DNA of 38,333 nucleotides, taken from NCBI RefSeq assembly GCF_001544135.1, contig NZ_BCPV01000038.1:1-38333 (forward strand). Reading direction: 5' to 3'. A program made the translations under genes and the position numbers. Position 1 is the first letter of the stretch; every line of letters begins with the position of its first letter. Positions 20,345-27,959 of the stretch are shown piece after piece. This DNA comes from Geobacillus zalihae NBRC 101842. GTDB taxonomy: Bacteria > Bacillota > Bacilli > Bacillales > Anoxybacillaceae. The notes below the pieces were generated by a model. It did not search any database. It saw only the letters and a program-made list of their open reading frames with translations, and was not told the DNA's origin.

Positions 20345-21046
20345 ATGGTGTTGTTAGGGACGATTGTCAACGGAGTGAGCATTATCGCCGGGGCGTTGAT
20401 TGGAAAATGGCTTCATCGCATCCCCGAGCGAGTAAAGGAAACGGTGATGGGGGGGATTGGGCTTGCGGTGGCGCTGCTTGGCATACAAATGGGAATGAAA
20501 AGCGAACAGTTTCTCGTTGTTATTTTCAGCCTTGTTTTCGGCGGCATTCTCGGGGAGTGGTGGAACTGGGAGGAAAAGCTGAACCAGCTCGGTCAATGGC
20601 TCGAGGCGAAAGTGAGCGGAAACGGGCAAGGAAGCATCGCGAAAGGGTTTGTCAGCGCGACGTTGTTGTTTGTCATCGGGGCGATGGCCATCGTCGGAGC
20701 GCTTGACAGCGGGCTGCGCGGCGACCATAGCGTCTTGTATACGAAATCGATTTTAGACGGCTTTGCCAGTGTCATTTTGACGACGACGCTCGGCATCGGC
20801 GTCATCTTCTCCGCCTTGCCGGTCGTTGTTTATGAGGGGAGCATCGCGCTGTTGGCGACGCAAATCGAACGGTTTGTGCCGAAGGAAGTGCTCGATTCGT
20901 TCATCGCCGAATCAACGGCGACCGGAGGTATTTTAATTATGGCCATTGGACTCAATATGCTCGGTTTGACGAACATTCGCGTGGCCAATTTGCTGCCGAG
21001 CATTCTCATTACGGCAGCCGCCGTTTTCATTCTTTCACTCGTTTAA
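20345..21046 (+). CDS. DUF554 family integral membrane protein
   Basis: A 233-residue polytopic membrane protein of the DUF554 family (YdfK/YqgA-like), whose function is not established. It starts MVLLGTIVNGVSIIAGALIG, then carries GGIGLAVALLGIQMGM and repeated glycine-rich hydrophobic stretches, giving about six membrane segments; family-typical features include FGGILGEWWNWEEKL and GAMAIVGALDSGL. ATG 20345 is chosen over an upstream TTG because GAGAGGG lies nine bases before it. It is bounded by terminators on both sides and faces yyaC convergently, so it is probably a single-gene unit. Confidence 0.85.
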   Translation: MVLLGTIVNGVSIIAGALIGKWLHRIPERVKETVMGGIGLAVALLGIQMGMKSEQFLVVIFSLVFGGILGEWWNWEEKLNQLGQWLEAKVSGNGQGSIAKGFVSATLLFVIGAMAIVGALDSGLRGDHSVLYTKSILDGFASVILTTTLGIGVIFSALPVVVYEGSIALLATQIERFVPKEVLDSFIAESTATGGILIMAIGLNMLGLTNIRVANLLPSILITAAAVFILSLV

Positions 21047-21075
21047 CGACCGGTTGTTTTGGCCGGACAGAAAAG

Positions 21076-21113
21076 AAATCCCCTCCTTGAACAGCTGACC
21101 AAGAGGGGGATTT
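21076..21113 (-). terminator. Convergent terminator between the DUF554 gene and yyaC
   Basis: Strong inverted repeat: AAATCCCC and GGGGATTT outer arms with CTTG / CAAG inside. Read leftward it lies six bases past the yyaC stop and is followed by CTTTTCT; read rightward it lacks a T run but may still stop DUF554 transcripts. Confidence 0.75.
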
Positions 21114-21118
21114 GCTGC

Positions 21119-21742
21119 CTACCATAATGAATGCCGGTCTGTTGAGAGCGGAGGGGCAGCGAGCCGCTCTTTTCGGAGGATGAACCGCTCTGCTTCGTAA
21201 ATGCCATTGGCGATCGTTTTCGCCATATTCATGACAAGATGGAGGCGCGTATTTTGCAGGACGAAAAACTCCATAAACCCGCTGACATTGACAACCCCAG
21301 TAATATGGGCGTCGCCGACGGGAAGGAGCTGTTTGTTGACCCCAGCCCCAGGGCGGACCGGTCCTTTGGCAATCGTGATGGCGCCGACGCTTTTCAGCCG
21401 CCCGAGGCAGGCATCGACCGCGATCATGAACGGATCGTGATGAATGAGTCGAATGGCTTCTACCTTTTCTTCCAAATTAACGGCATGGATGGGTTCTTCG
21501 AGTGTTCCGTACACGTGGAAGCGAGCCAACGGCTTCTCTTTGAGCATCGTGCCGACGAGCGGTCCAAGCGAATCGCCGGTCGAGCGGTCTGTGCCGATGC
21601 AAACGATAGCGACCGGCTGAACGAGCGGGTCGGGAAGCAGTGAGGCGACCTGCCAAGCGATCGACGACACCGCCCCTTGCTCATCGTAAAACACGCGGTC
21701 CCTTTCCTCCTTGGACGAGAAAAATATCGATGGTATACTCAT
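21119..21742 (-). CDS. yyaC: YyaC-type sporulation protein (GPR-like fold, DUF1256)
   Basis: A 207-residue protein of the YyaC family, related to the germination protease Gpr; family members are made during sporulation, and a peptidase role is presumed, not shown here. Recognisable segments are VQPVAIVCIGTDRSTGDSLGP (the acidic, metal-like site), FMIAVDACLGRLKSVG and KGPVRPGAGVNKQLLPVG. The start is ATG 21742, with TAGGAG eight bases upstream; a longer open frame exists but has no ribosome site. It is the only gene on the right arm transcribed against the replication fork. A possible sigma-G-type promoter precedes it. Confidence 0.9.
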   Translation of the reverse strand: MSIPSIFFSSKEERDRVFYDEQGAVSSIAWQVASLLPDPLVQPVAIVCIGTDRSTGDSLGPLVGTMLKEKPLARFHVYGTLEEPIHAVNLEEKVEAIRLIHHDPFMIAVDACLGRLKSVGAITIAKGPVRPGAGVNKQLLPVGDAHITGVVNVSGFMEFFVLQNTRLHLVMNMAKTIANGIYEAERFILRKERLAAPPLSTDRHSLW

Positions 21743-21777
21743 TCGCTTCACTCCTACTTTCGTTTCAAAAGTATTAA

Positions 21778-21807
21778 CAGTATACGGAAAATAAAAGAAT
21801 GATATAC
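21778..21807 (-). promoter_or_regulatory. Candidate forespore (sigma-G/F-like) promoter for yyaC
   Basis: Read leftward: GTATA at 21803-21807, an 18-base spacer, and TATACTG at 21778-21784. This resembles the sigma-G pattern (GHATR, 18, CATnHTA) with two -10 mismatches. A good sigma-A -35 is absent. The call is supported mainly by the sporulation role of yyaC in relatives. Confidence 0.35.
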
Positions 21808-21928
21808 ATTTCATTGTTCGTTTTCTTGCCTTTTCTTCGCGATAACGGGATATCGGGCTACAAATCAGCGGCCGGTCTTGTTAAAATAAAAGCGCAGAAC
21901 AAGAAAAAAGATTGAGGTGTCGCCAACG

Positions 21929-22834
21929 TTGAACACGATGGAAAAAACGATGAGCCGATTGTTCGCATTTTTGATAGATGAGAAATTGTGGCTCCAGATC
22001 GGAAAAGGGACGCTGAAGATTGTTCTCATCCTACTCATATGCGCCATTGCGGTGAAAGTGTTGAAAATTGCCGTTCATAACATGTTCAAAGTGCGACAGA
22101 AGGCGCCGATCCGCATTTCCGAACGGCGGGAGGCGACGCTCGTTCGGCTGCTCGACAACGTCATTACGTACGTACTATATTTTATTGCGCTCTTGATGAT
22201 TTTAGATACGTTTGGCGTTCCCGTCAAAGCGCTGCTCGCCGGGGCTGGGGTCGTCGGGCTGGCCGTGGGTTTTGGCGCACAAAGCTTAGTGAAAGACATC
22301 ATCACTGGATTTTTCATCATTTTTGAAGACCAGTTTGCGGTCGGCGATTATGTGCGCATCGGCAATTTTGAAGGGTATGTTGAAACGATTGGGCTTCGGG
22401 TGACGAAAATTAAAAGTTGGACCGGGGAAGTGCACATTTTGCCAAACGGCAGCATCACTCAAGTGACGAACTATTCACTGCACAACAGCCTCGCTGTCGT
22501 TGACGTCAGCATCGCCTATGAAGAAGACATTGAAGAGGCGGAGAAAGCCATCCGCGAGTTTCTTCCGCAGCTGCCGGCGAAGTATGAAGACATGGTCGCC
22601 CCGCCGGAATTGCTTGGCGTGCAAAATTTAGCCAGCTCAGAAGTCGTATTGCGCATCACGTGCGAAACGAAGCCGATGCGCCATCTGGCGGTCGCTCGGG
22701 CGATCCGCAAGGAAGTGAAGTTGCTGTTGGACGAACGGGGAATCGAAACCCCATACCCGCGGCTTGTGCTGCATCGCCGCGACGGACAAGAGCAGCCGGA
22801 GGCAAAGCCGCAACGGGAGCAATCGTTGTCATAG
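21929..22834 (+). CDS. Small-conductance mechanosensitive channel, MscS family
   Basis: Membrane channel that opens under tension to release solutes on osmotic downshock. About 301 residues, with three membrane helices: near 28-45 (IVLILLICAIAVKVL), 77-98 (VITYVLYFIALLMIL), and the pore-lining TM3 GAGVVGLAVGFGAQSLVKD with the alternating Ala/Gly pattern. Then come the beta domain (FAVGDYVRIGNFEGYVETIGLR, LPNGSI) and a cytosolic vestibule. TTG 21929 is preferred because GAGGTG lies nine bases before it; GTG 21917 lacks a site, and ATG 21938 is too far. yyzM follows 12 bp downstream. Confidence 0.93.
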   Translation: MNTMEKTMSRLFAFLIDEKLWLQIGKGTLKIVLILLICAIAVKVLKIAVHNMFKVRQKAPIRISERREATLVRLLDNVITYVLYFIALLMILDTFGVPVKALLAGAGVVGLAVGFGAQSLVKDIITGFFIIFEDQFAVGDYVRIGNFEGYVETIGLRVTKIKSWTGEVHILPNGSITQVTNYSLHNSLAVVDVSIAYEEDIEEAEKAIREFLPQLPAKYEDMVAPPELLGVQNLASSEVVLRITCETKPMRHLAVARAIRKEVKLLLDERGIETPYPRLVLHRRDGQEQPEAKPQREQSLS

Positions 22835-22846
22835 GGAGGTGGATCG

Positions 22847-23044
22847 ATGGAAGAGAAACAGTTCGGCCTATACGATATCGTCGAAATGAAAAAGCCGCAC
22901 CCATGTGGAACGAATCGTTGGAAAGTGATCCGCTTGGGCGCTGACATCCGCATTAAATGCGAAGGGTGCGCCCATAGCGTTTTGTTGCCGCGCAAAGAGT
23001 TTATCCGCAAAATGAAAAAAGTGCTCGTCAAGCATGAAGAATAA
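22847..23044 (+). CDS. yyzM: DUF951 family small protein YyzM
   Basis: A 65-residue protein of the DUF951/YyzM family. It has a beta-rich core (FGLYDIVEMKKPHPCGTNRW, VIRLGADIRIKCEGC) with three cysteines, two of them in CEGC. Pairing with the upstream Cys could bind zinc, but that is inference. ATG has GGGAGGTG upstream. It is 12 bp after mscS, so they are probably co-transcribed, and is followed by a hairpin. Function unknown. Confidence 0.88.
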   Translation: MEEKQFGLYDIVEMKKPHPCGTNRWKVIRLGADIRIKCEGCAHSVLLPRKEFIRKMKKVLVKHEE

Positions 23045-23052
23045 GCAAATGA

Positions 23053-23080
23053 AGCATGGTGGCGAGGCCATGCTCTTTTG
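23053..23080 (+). terminator. Hairpin between yyzM and yyaE
   Basis: Perfect seven-bp stem AGCATGG (23053-23059) with CCATGCT (23068-23074), followed by CTTTTG. The T run is short, and only 20 bp remain before the yyaE start, with no promoter there, so it may attenuate rather than end transcription. Confidence 0.55.
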
Positions 23081-23100
23081 TTGCGAAGGGGAGGGAGAAA

Positions 23101-25122
23101 ATGACGGGAACGACGCATGTAACATCATGTCCGCTCAACTGCTGGGACGTATGCGGGCTGAAGGTGACGGTGAACGAGGGGAAAGTCGTACGGGTTGACG
23201 GCGACGAACACCATCCCATCACGAAAGGGAACATTTGCGGACGCGGGCGGATGTTGAAAGAGCGGGTAAACGCCAAAGAACGCCTTCTCTATCCGTTGAA
23301 AAAAGTAAACGGGCAGTTCGTTCGCATTTCTTGGGAAGAGGCGCTTGATGACATCGCCGGGAAAATGCGGAAGTTGAAAGAACAATTTGGGCCGACAGCC
23401 GTGCTTCACAGCCATGATTACGCCAACAACGGGCTGCTGAAAAACCTGGACCGCCGTTTTTTTAATTGTTATGGTGGGGCAACAGAGCTTATCGGCAGCC
23501 TTTGCTGGGGCGCGGGCATTGAGGCGCAGACATGGGATTTTGGCAACGCCTACAGCCATGCGCCAGAAGATATCGACAACAGCCGCCACATCGTCATTTG
23601 GGGGCGAAACGTCGCCCGCACGAACATGCATTTATTCGAGCGGTTGCTTGCCGCGAAAAAACGCGGGGCGACCATTGTGGTCATCGATCCGCTGTTTGGC
23701 CCGACGGCGCGCATCGCCGATCAGTACGTATGCATCAAGCCGGGAATGGACGCTTTTTTGGCGATGGGCATTATGAAAGAGCTGCTTCGACTCGGGTTGG
23801 AGGACCGGGCCTTTATCAAGCAACATACAATTGGGTTTGATGATGTCAAACAACTATTGCAGACAATTTCGTTGGCGGAGATTGAGCGGCATACCGGTGT
23901 TAGCCGCGATCAAATGACGGAGCTGGCCCGGCTTTACGGGGACCGGCCGACCGCAACGTATCTTGGCCTTGGCATGCAACGCTATGCGAACGGCGGCAAT
24001 ACAATCCGATGGATCGATGCCCTTGTCGCCGCAAGCGGCAACGTTGGCATTCCGGGTGGAGGGGCGAATTTTGGCAACTTGCAGGTGGGCGAGTGTTTTG
24101 ATAAAGCCGCATTGACGCTCCCAGAGCGGAAAACGGCATCGCGCACATGGACGATGATGAAGCAGGGAGAAGAGATATTGCGGGCGAATGATCCACCGAT
24201 CGGCATGGTGATCGTCACGTGCGGCAACCCGCTCGCTCAAGTGCCGAACACGAACTTGATGAAAAAAGCGTTCGCTTCCGTTGAAACGGTGGTTGTGTTT
24301 GAGCAGTTCATGACCGATACGGCTGCCATGGCTGATTATGTTTTGCCAGTAGCGGCTTCGTTTGAAGAGGAAGACGTCTATTGTTCATCGATGTACCATG
24401 CGTATTTGAACTACGGGCCGAAGCTTGTCGACCCGCCGGGTGAGGCGAAGCCGGACTTGTGGATTTGGACGGAGCTGGCAAAAAGGCTCGGGTTTGGGGA
24501 TGATTTTGCCTATACGCGTGAGCAGTTTCTTGCGATGGCGCTCCGGCCGTTGGAGCATCACGGCATTACGCTGAAGCGATTGAAAACAGAACACCGCGTC
24601 CTTTTGCCTGTCGAACCGGTGCCATGGCGCGACCGCCGGTTTCAAACGCCAAGCGGAAAATACGAATTTACGTCAACCATCGCCAAGCAAAAAGGGATGG
24701 ACGGCCGGCTGCAAATCATGTATCCGGCCGAATCGGAGGAGTCCAATCCGGCACTAGCCGCCAAATATCCGTATCGGCTGTTGACGATCCATCCGCTCCG
24801 TTCGAATCATTCGCAACATTATCCGCTCATCCCAGCGCTTCAGACAGTCCGCATTGAGGTAGCGGCTGATGTTGCTGCGGCAAAAGGTCTTGCCGATGGC
24901 GACCGGGCGCTTGTTTACAACGACCGTGGATCGCTCGTGGGAACGGTCAAGATGCTTGATGGCGCCTACCCAGGCACGATCAACATTGACGAAGGACAAT
25001 GGGGAGTGTTCGGCGGGCCGGTCAACGTCCTCACGTCCGATTTGGAGTCGGATAACGGCTGCGGCAGCACGCTGTATGACTGTTTGGTCAATATTGAAAA
25101 AGTCACGTCGGAAGCAAAGTAA
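23101..25122 (+). CDS. yyaE: Molybdopterin (bis-MGD) oxidoreductase YyaE
   Basis: A 673-residue member of the DMSO reductase/formate dehydrogenase superfamily; the substrate is unknown. An N-terminal 4Fe-4S cluster site is formed by C10, C14, C18 and C46 (Cx3Cx3Cx27C, in CPLNCWDVC and NICGRG). C135 in GSLCWGAG is near where the molybdenum ligand lies in relatives, but the assignment is uncertain. The molybdopterin-dinucleotide-binding domain at the C terminus includes LLTIHPLRSNHSQHYP and RALVYNDRGSLVG. No Tat signal is seen, so it is probably cytoplasmic. ATG 23101 has GGGGAGGGA upstream. It matches B. subtilis YyaE in length and position. Confidence 0.88.
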   Translation: MTGTTHVTSCPLNCWDVCGLKVTVNEGKVVRVDGDEHHPITKGNICGRGRMLKERVNAKERLLYPLKKVNGQFVRISWEEALDDIAGKMRKLKEQFGPTAVLHSHDYANNGLLKNLDRRFFNCYGGATELIGSLCWGAGIEAQTWDFGNAYSHAPEDIDNSRHIVIWGRNVARTNMHLFERLLAAKKRGATIVVIDPLFGPTARIADQYVCIKPGMDAFLAMGIMKELLRLGLEDRAFIKQHTIGFDDVKQLLQTISLAEIERHTGVSRDQMTELARLYGDRPTATYLGLGMQRYANGGNTIRWIDALVAASGNVGIPGGGANFGNLQVGECFDKAALTLPERKTASRTWTMMKQGEEILRANDPPIGMVIVTCGNPLAQVPNTNLMKKAFASVETVVVFEQFMTDTAAMADYVLPVAASFEEEDVYCSSMYHAYLNYGPKLVDPPGEAKPDLWIWTELAKRLGFGDDFAYTREQFLAMALRPLEHHGITLKRLKTEHRVLLPVEPVPWRDRRFQTPSGKYEFTSTIAKQKGMDGRLQIMYPAESEESNPALAAKYPYRLLTIHPLRSNHSQHYPLIPALQTVRIEVAADVAAAKGLADGDRALVYNDRGSLVGTVKMLDGAYPGTINIDEGQWGVFGGPVNVLTSDLESDNGCGSTLYDCLVNIEKVTSEAK

Positions 25123-25140
25123 GCGGTTCACAGTTGCTTC

Positions 25141-25196
25141 GGATCAGTAGAAAAAAGATATTGTCGACGACAAAATGCGGTTTGAGGCTGTTGATC
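25141..25196 (+). repeat. Nested inverted repeats downstream of yyaE
   Basis: GGATCA at 25141 and TGATCC near 25190 flank TTGTCGACGACAA, itself a six-base inverted repeat with a one-base centre. Function is unknown; it could be RNA structure or an operator. Confidence 0.4.
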
Positions 25197-25228
25197 CGAA
25201 AAGATGATTTTGTCATCCAAGTGTTGGG

Positions 25229-25256
25229 AAAAGGGCGCAAACTTCCGCCTTTTTTG
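25229..25256 (+). terminator. Terminator after yyaE
   Basis: AAAAGG-CG (one bulged G) pairs with CG-CCTTTT around CAAACTTC, followed by T residues. It lies 107 bp past the yyaE stop and just before the ychF promoter. Confidence 0.55.
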
Positions 25257-25296
25257 AAGCGGGTGGGAGAGGAAACATTCCCCGCTTGCGGCGCGC

Positions 25297-25325
25297 TTGT
25301 CATTTTCTTGGCCAGCCCATATAAT
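25297..25325 (+). promoter_or_regulatory. ychF promoter (sigma-A)
   Basis: -35 TTGTCA at 25297-25302, a 17-base spacer, and consensus -10 TATAAT at 25320-25325, 37 bp upstream of the ychF start. Confidence 0.8.
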
Positions 25326-25361
25326 GAGGAAAGATGTGAACGGGAAAGAGGAGTGGAACGA

Positions 25362-26462
25362 ATGGGATTGACAGCAGGAATCGTCGGATTGCCGAACGTC
25401 GGCAAATCGACGCTGTTTAACGCCATTACAAAAGCAGGTGCTGAGTCAGCCAACTATCCGTTTTGCACAATTGAGCCGAACGTCGGTGTCGTCGAAGTGC
25501 CCGATGAGCGGCTCGATGTATTGACGGAAATGTTTCGGCCGAAGCGGACGGTGCCGACTGTTTTTGAATTTACCGATATCGCGGGCATCGTCAAAGGGGC
25601 GAGCAAAGGAGAGGGGCTTGGCAACAAGTTTTTGTCTCACATCCGCCAAGTCGATGCAATTTGCCAAGTCGTCCGCTGCTTCAGTGATGAAAACATCACC
25701 CACGTGGCGGGCAAAGTCGACCCGCTCGCCGATATCGAAACGATCAATTTGGAGCTCGTGTTGGCTGATTTGGAAACGATTGACAAACGAATCGAGCGGG
25801 TCGGCAAAATCGCCAAGCAAAAGGATAAAGAGGCGGCGTTTGAATACGACATTTTGCGGCGGTTGAAGGAGACGCTCGAAGCCGGCAAGCCGGCGCGCAC
25901 ACTCGAGTTCACTGATGAAGAGATGAAAGTCGTCAAGCAGCTGCATTTGTTGACGATAAAGCCGATGCTTTACGTCGCCAATGTCGGCGAGGAAGATATC
26001 GCTGACTCTAGCGGCAATCCGTTTGTCAAGGACGTGCGCGAGTTTGCCAAGCGCGACAACGCTGAAGTCATTGTTGTCTGCGCCAAAATCGAAGAGGAAA
26101 TCGCTGAGTTCAGCGATGAGGAAAAACGGCAATTTTTACAGGAGCTCGGCATCGAGCAGTCCGGCCTTGACCAACTTATCCGCGCCGCTTACAGCTTGCT
26201 CGGATTGGCGACGTTTTTCACCGCCGGCGAGCAGGAGGTGCGGGCGTGGACGTTCCGCAAAGGGATGAAAGCGCCGCAATGCGCCGGCATCATCCATTCC
26301 GACTTTGAGCGAGGGTTTATTCGCGCGGAAACGGTGTCGTACGATGACCTTGTCGCGGCTGGATCGATGGCGGCGGCGCGCGAAGCCGGAAAAGTGCGCT
26401 TGGAGGGAAAAGACTACGAAGTGCAAGACGGCGACATTATGCATTTCCGGTTCAACGTGTAA
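25362..26462 (+). CDS. ychF: Redox-regulated ribosome-binding ATPase YchF (Obg/OLA1 family)
   Basis: Universally conserved P-loop NTPase of the Obg family that prefers ATP and binds ribosomes; in E. coli it affects oxidative stress responses. It has 366 residues, the usual length. G1 is GLPNVGKST near 8-16, the G2/G3 region has DIAGIVKGASKGEGLGN, and the base-contacting site is NVGEE in place of the GTPase NKxD, consistent with ATP use. A coiled-coil insertion spans about 130-200, and the C-terminal TGS domain ends GDIMHFRFNV. The longer open frame is rejected because GAGGAGTG and a promoter place the start at 25362. A terminator follows. Confidence 0.96.
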   Translation: MGLTAGIVGLPNVGKSTLFNAITKAGAESANYPFCTIEPNVGVVEVPDERLDVLTEMFRPKRTVPTVFEFTDIAGIVKGASKGEGLGNKFLSHIRQVDAICQVVRCFSDENITHVAGKVDPLADIETINLELVLADLETIDKRIERVGKIAKQKDKEAAFEYDILRRLKETLEAGKPARTLEFTDEEMKVVKQLHLLTIKPMLYVANVGEEDIADSSGNPFVKDVREFAKRDNAEVIVVCAKIEEEIAEFSDEEKRQFLQELGIEQSGLDQLIRAAYSLLGLATFFTAGEQEVRAWTFRKGMKAPQCAGIIHSDFERGFIRAETVSYDDLVAAGSMAAAREAGKVRLEGKDYEVQDGDIMHFRFNV

Positions 26463-26498
26463 CCATTGGTTCGAGGGCAGGGCGGATGCAGCAGGTCA

Positions 26499-26518
26499 CG
26501 GCGTGGGGCCGTTTTTGG
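26499..26518 (+). terminator. Terminator after ychF
   Basis: Stem ACGGC / GCCGT (26499-26513) with a five-base loop, followed by TTTTT. Confidence 0.7.
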
Positions 26519-26570
26519 CTTGGCCATACGGATGGAAGATGTTTGCGCCGACGGAATGCGGCAAACTGCC

Positions 26571-26599
26571 TTGCTTATCGTTGTCGGTCATGGTATAAT
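26571..26599 (+). promoter_or_regulatory. rpsF operon promoter with extended -10
   Basis: -35 TTGCTT at 26571-26576, a 17-base spacer, and -10 TATAAT at 26594-26599, preceded by TGG (extended -10). It should drive rpsF-ssb-rpsR. Confidence 0.8.
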
Positions 26600-26605
26600 C
26601 AACAA

Positions 26606-26676
26606 ATGTGAGTAATGGTGATTGCTCCTTGCTCTTCGAATGGAAGGGCCGCTTAGACCAAAAGGAGGTGACGAGC
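26606..26676 (+). promoter_or_regulatory. Candidate S6:S18 autoregulatory leader of rpsF
   Basis: The ~70-base untranslated leader can pair TGGT (near 26614) with ACCA (near 26657), with CCTT / AAGG inside, and displays GGCCGC before the closing strand. Many bacteria have an S6:S18-binding leader with a CCG element in front of rpsF. The match here is by position and rough shape only. Confidence 0.35.
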
Positions 26677-26964
26677 GTGAGAAAGTACGAAATCATGTAC
26701 ATCATCCGCCCGAACATGGACGATGAAGCGAGACAAGCTCTCGTGGAACGGTTCAACAACGTGTTGAAAGAAAACGGCGCGGAGATTACGAACGTGACGG
26801 ATTGGGGCAAGCGCCGCTTAGCCTATGAAATTCAAAAATACCGCGACGGCTATTACATGATCGTCAATGTCGTATCGGAGCCGAAAGCGGTGCAAGAATT
26901 CGACCGCTTAGCGCGCATCAGCGAAGACATCATCCGTCATATCGTCGTCAAAGAAGAAGAATAA
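26677..26964 (+). CDS. rpsF: 30S ribosomal protein S6
   Basis: Small-subunit protein that binds 16S rRNA together with S18. It has 95 residues, starting [18 protein letters not shown], with the S6 core [18 protein letters not shown] and ending IVVKEEE. The start is GTG, decided by a perfect AAAGGAGGTGA ribosome site six bases upstream; the frame is open earlier but has no site. First gene of rpsF-ssb-rpsR; ssb begins 30 bp after its stop. Confidence 0.97.
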   Translation: MRKYEIMYIIRPNMDDEARQALVERFNNVLKENGAEITNVTDWGKRRLAYEIQKYRDGYYMIVNVVSEPKAVQEFDRLARISEDIIRHIVVKEEE

Positions 26965-26994
26965 TCTTTTCGACATGATGAAGAGGTGGTTCTG

Positions 26995-27489
26995 ATGATT
27001 AACCGCGTCATTTTGGTCGGCAGGTTAACGAGAGATCCGGAGTTGCGTTACACTCCAAGCGGAGTGGCTGTTGCCACGTTTACGCTCGCGGTCAACCGTC
27101 CGTTTACAAATCAGCAGGGCGAGCGGGAAACGGATTTTATTCAATGTGTCGTTTGGCGCCGCCAGGCGGAAAACGTCGCCAACTTTTTGAAAAAGGGGAG
27201 CTTGGCTGGTGTCGATGGCCGACTGCAAACCCGCAGCTATGAAAATCAAGAAGGTCGGCGCGTGTACGTGACGGAAGTGGTGGCTGATAGCGTCCAATTT
27301 CTTGAGCCGAAAGGAACGAGCGAGCAGCGAGGGGCAACAGCAGGCGGCTACTACGGGGATCCATTCCCATTCGGACAAGATCAGAACCACCGACATCCCG
27401 ATGAAAAAGGGTTTGGCCGCATCGATGACGATCCTTTCGCCAATGACGGCCAGCCGATCGATATTTCTGATGATGATTTGCCGTTTTAA
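26995..27489 (+). CDS. ssb: Single-stranded DNA-binding protein
   Basis: OB-fold protein that coats single-stranded DNA at replication forks and organises repair partners. It has 164 residues. The N-terminal OB fold (1-105) starts [20 protein letters not shown] and has [20 protein letters not shown]; a Gly/Gln-rich disordered linker follows, then the acidic tip DDDLPF, which recruits partner proteins. ATG 26995 has AGAGGTGG upstream; a GTG nine bases earlier is inside that site. It lies between rpsF and rpsR as in all Bacillaceae. Confidence 0.97.
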   Translation: MINRVILVGRLTRDPELRYTPSGVAVATFTLAVNRPFTNQQGERETDFIQCVVWRRQAENVANFLKKGSLAGVDGRLQTRSYENQEGRRVYVTEVVADSVQFLEPKGTSEQRGATAGGYYGDPFPFGQDQNHRHPDEKGFGRIDDDPFANDGQPIDISDDDLPF

Positions 27490-27586
27490 TAAACAAGTCG
27501 CTTGAAGCCCCTGTCTTGAAGCAAAGCGCAGGCAGCGGGCCATTCCACCGATGAGGAAACGATGGCAACGGAAAGGAGGAAACAGC

Positions 27587-27823
27587 ATGGCAGGACGGAA
27601 AGGCGGCCGCGGCAAACGCCGCAAAGTATGTTACTTCACGGCGAACAACATTACGCATATCGACTACAAAGATGTCGATTTGCTGAAAAAGTTCATTTCT
27701 GAACGCGGCAAAATTTTGCCGCGCCGTGTAACGGGAACGAGCGCGAAATATCAGCGCAAATTGACGGTCGCGATCAAACGCGCGCGCCAAATGGCGCTTC
27801 TGCCGTACGTTGCGGATGAGTGA
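27587..27823 (+). CDS. rpsR: 30S ribosomal protein S18
   Basis: Small basic ribosomal protein that pairs with S6 on the 30S platform. It has 78 residues: [19 protein letters not shown] at the start, then [20 protein letters not shown] and [23 protein letters not shown] 27587 has AAAGGAGG upstream. The single CxxF-type cysteine variant lacks a full zinc ribbon. A strong terminator follows, ending the rpsF operon. Confidence 0.97.
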   Translation: MAGRKGGRGKRRKVCYFTANNITHIDYKDVDLLKKFISERGKILPRRVTGTSAKYQRKLTVAIKRARQMALLPYVADE

Positions 27824-27833
27824 GCCGAAAGCA

Positions 27834-27866
27834 AGCAGTAAGGGGGGATCCTTACTGCTTTTTTTA
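27834..27866 (+). terminator. Terminator after rpsR
   Basis: Perfect ten-bp stem AGCAGTAAGG / CCTTACTGCT (27834-27859) with a six-base loop and a run of eight T residues from the stem end. Confidence 0.92.
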
Positions 27867-27959
27867 TCTCCTCTGACTGAGCGGACTCCCACTCCCAAGC
27901 AGAGTGAAAGTGGGGAAGGAGGTCAAATCACTAAAAAAACAAAGAAAGGGGAACGTCCA

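Noticed and set aside
25134-25361. Extended ychF N terminus
   Set aside because: It would include the terminator and the consensus promoter; family members start at MGLTAGIVG.
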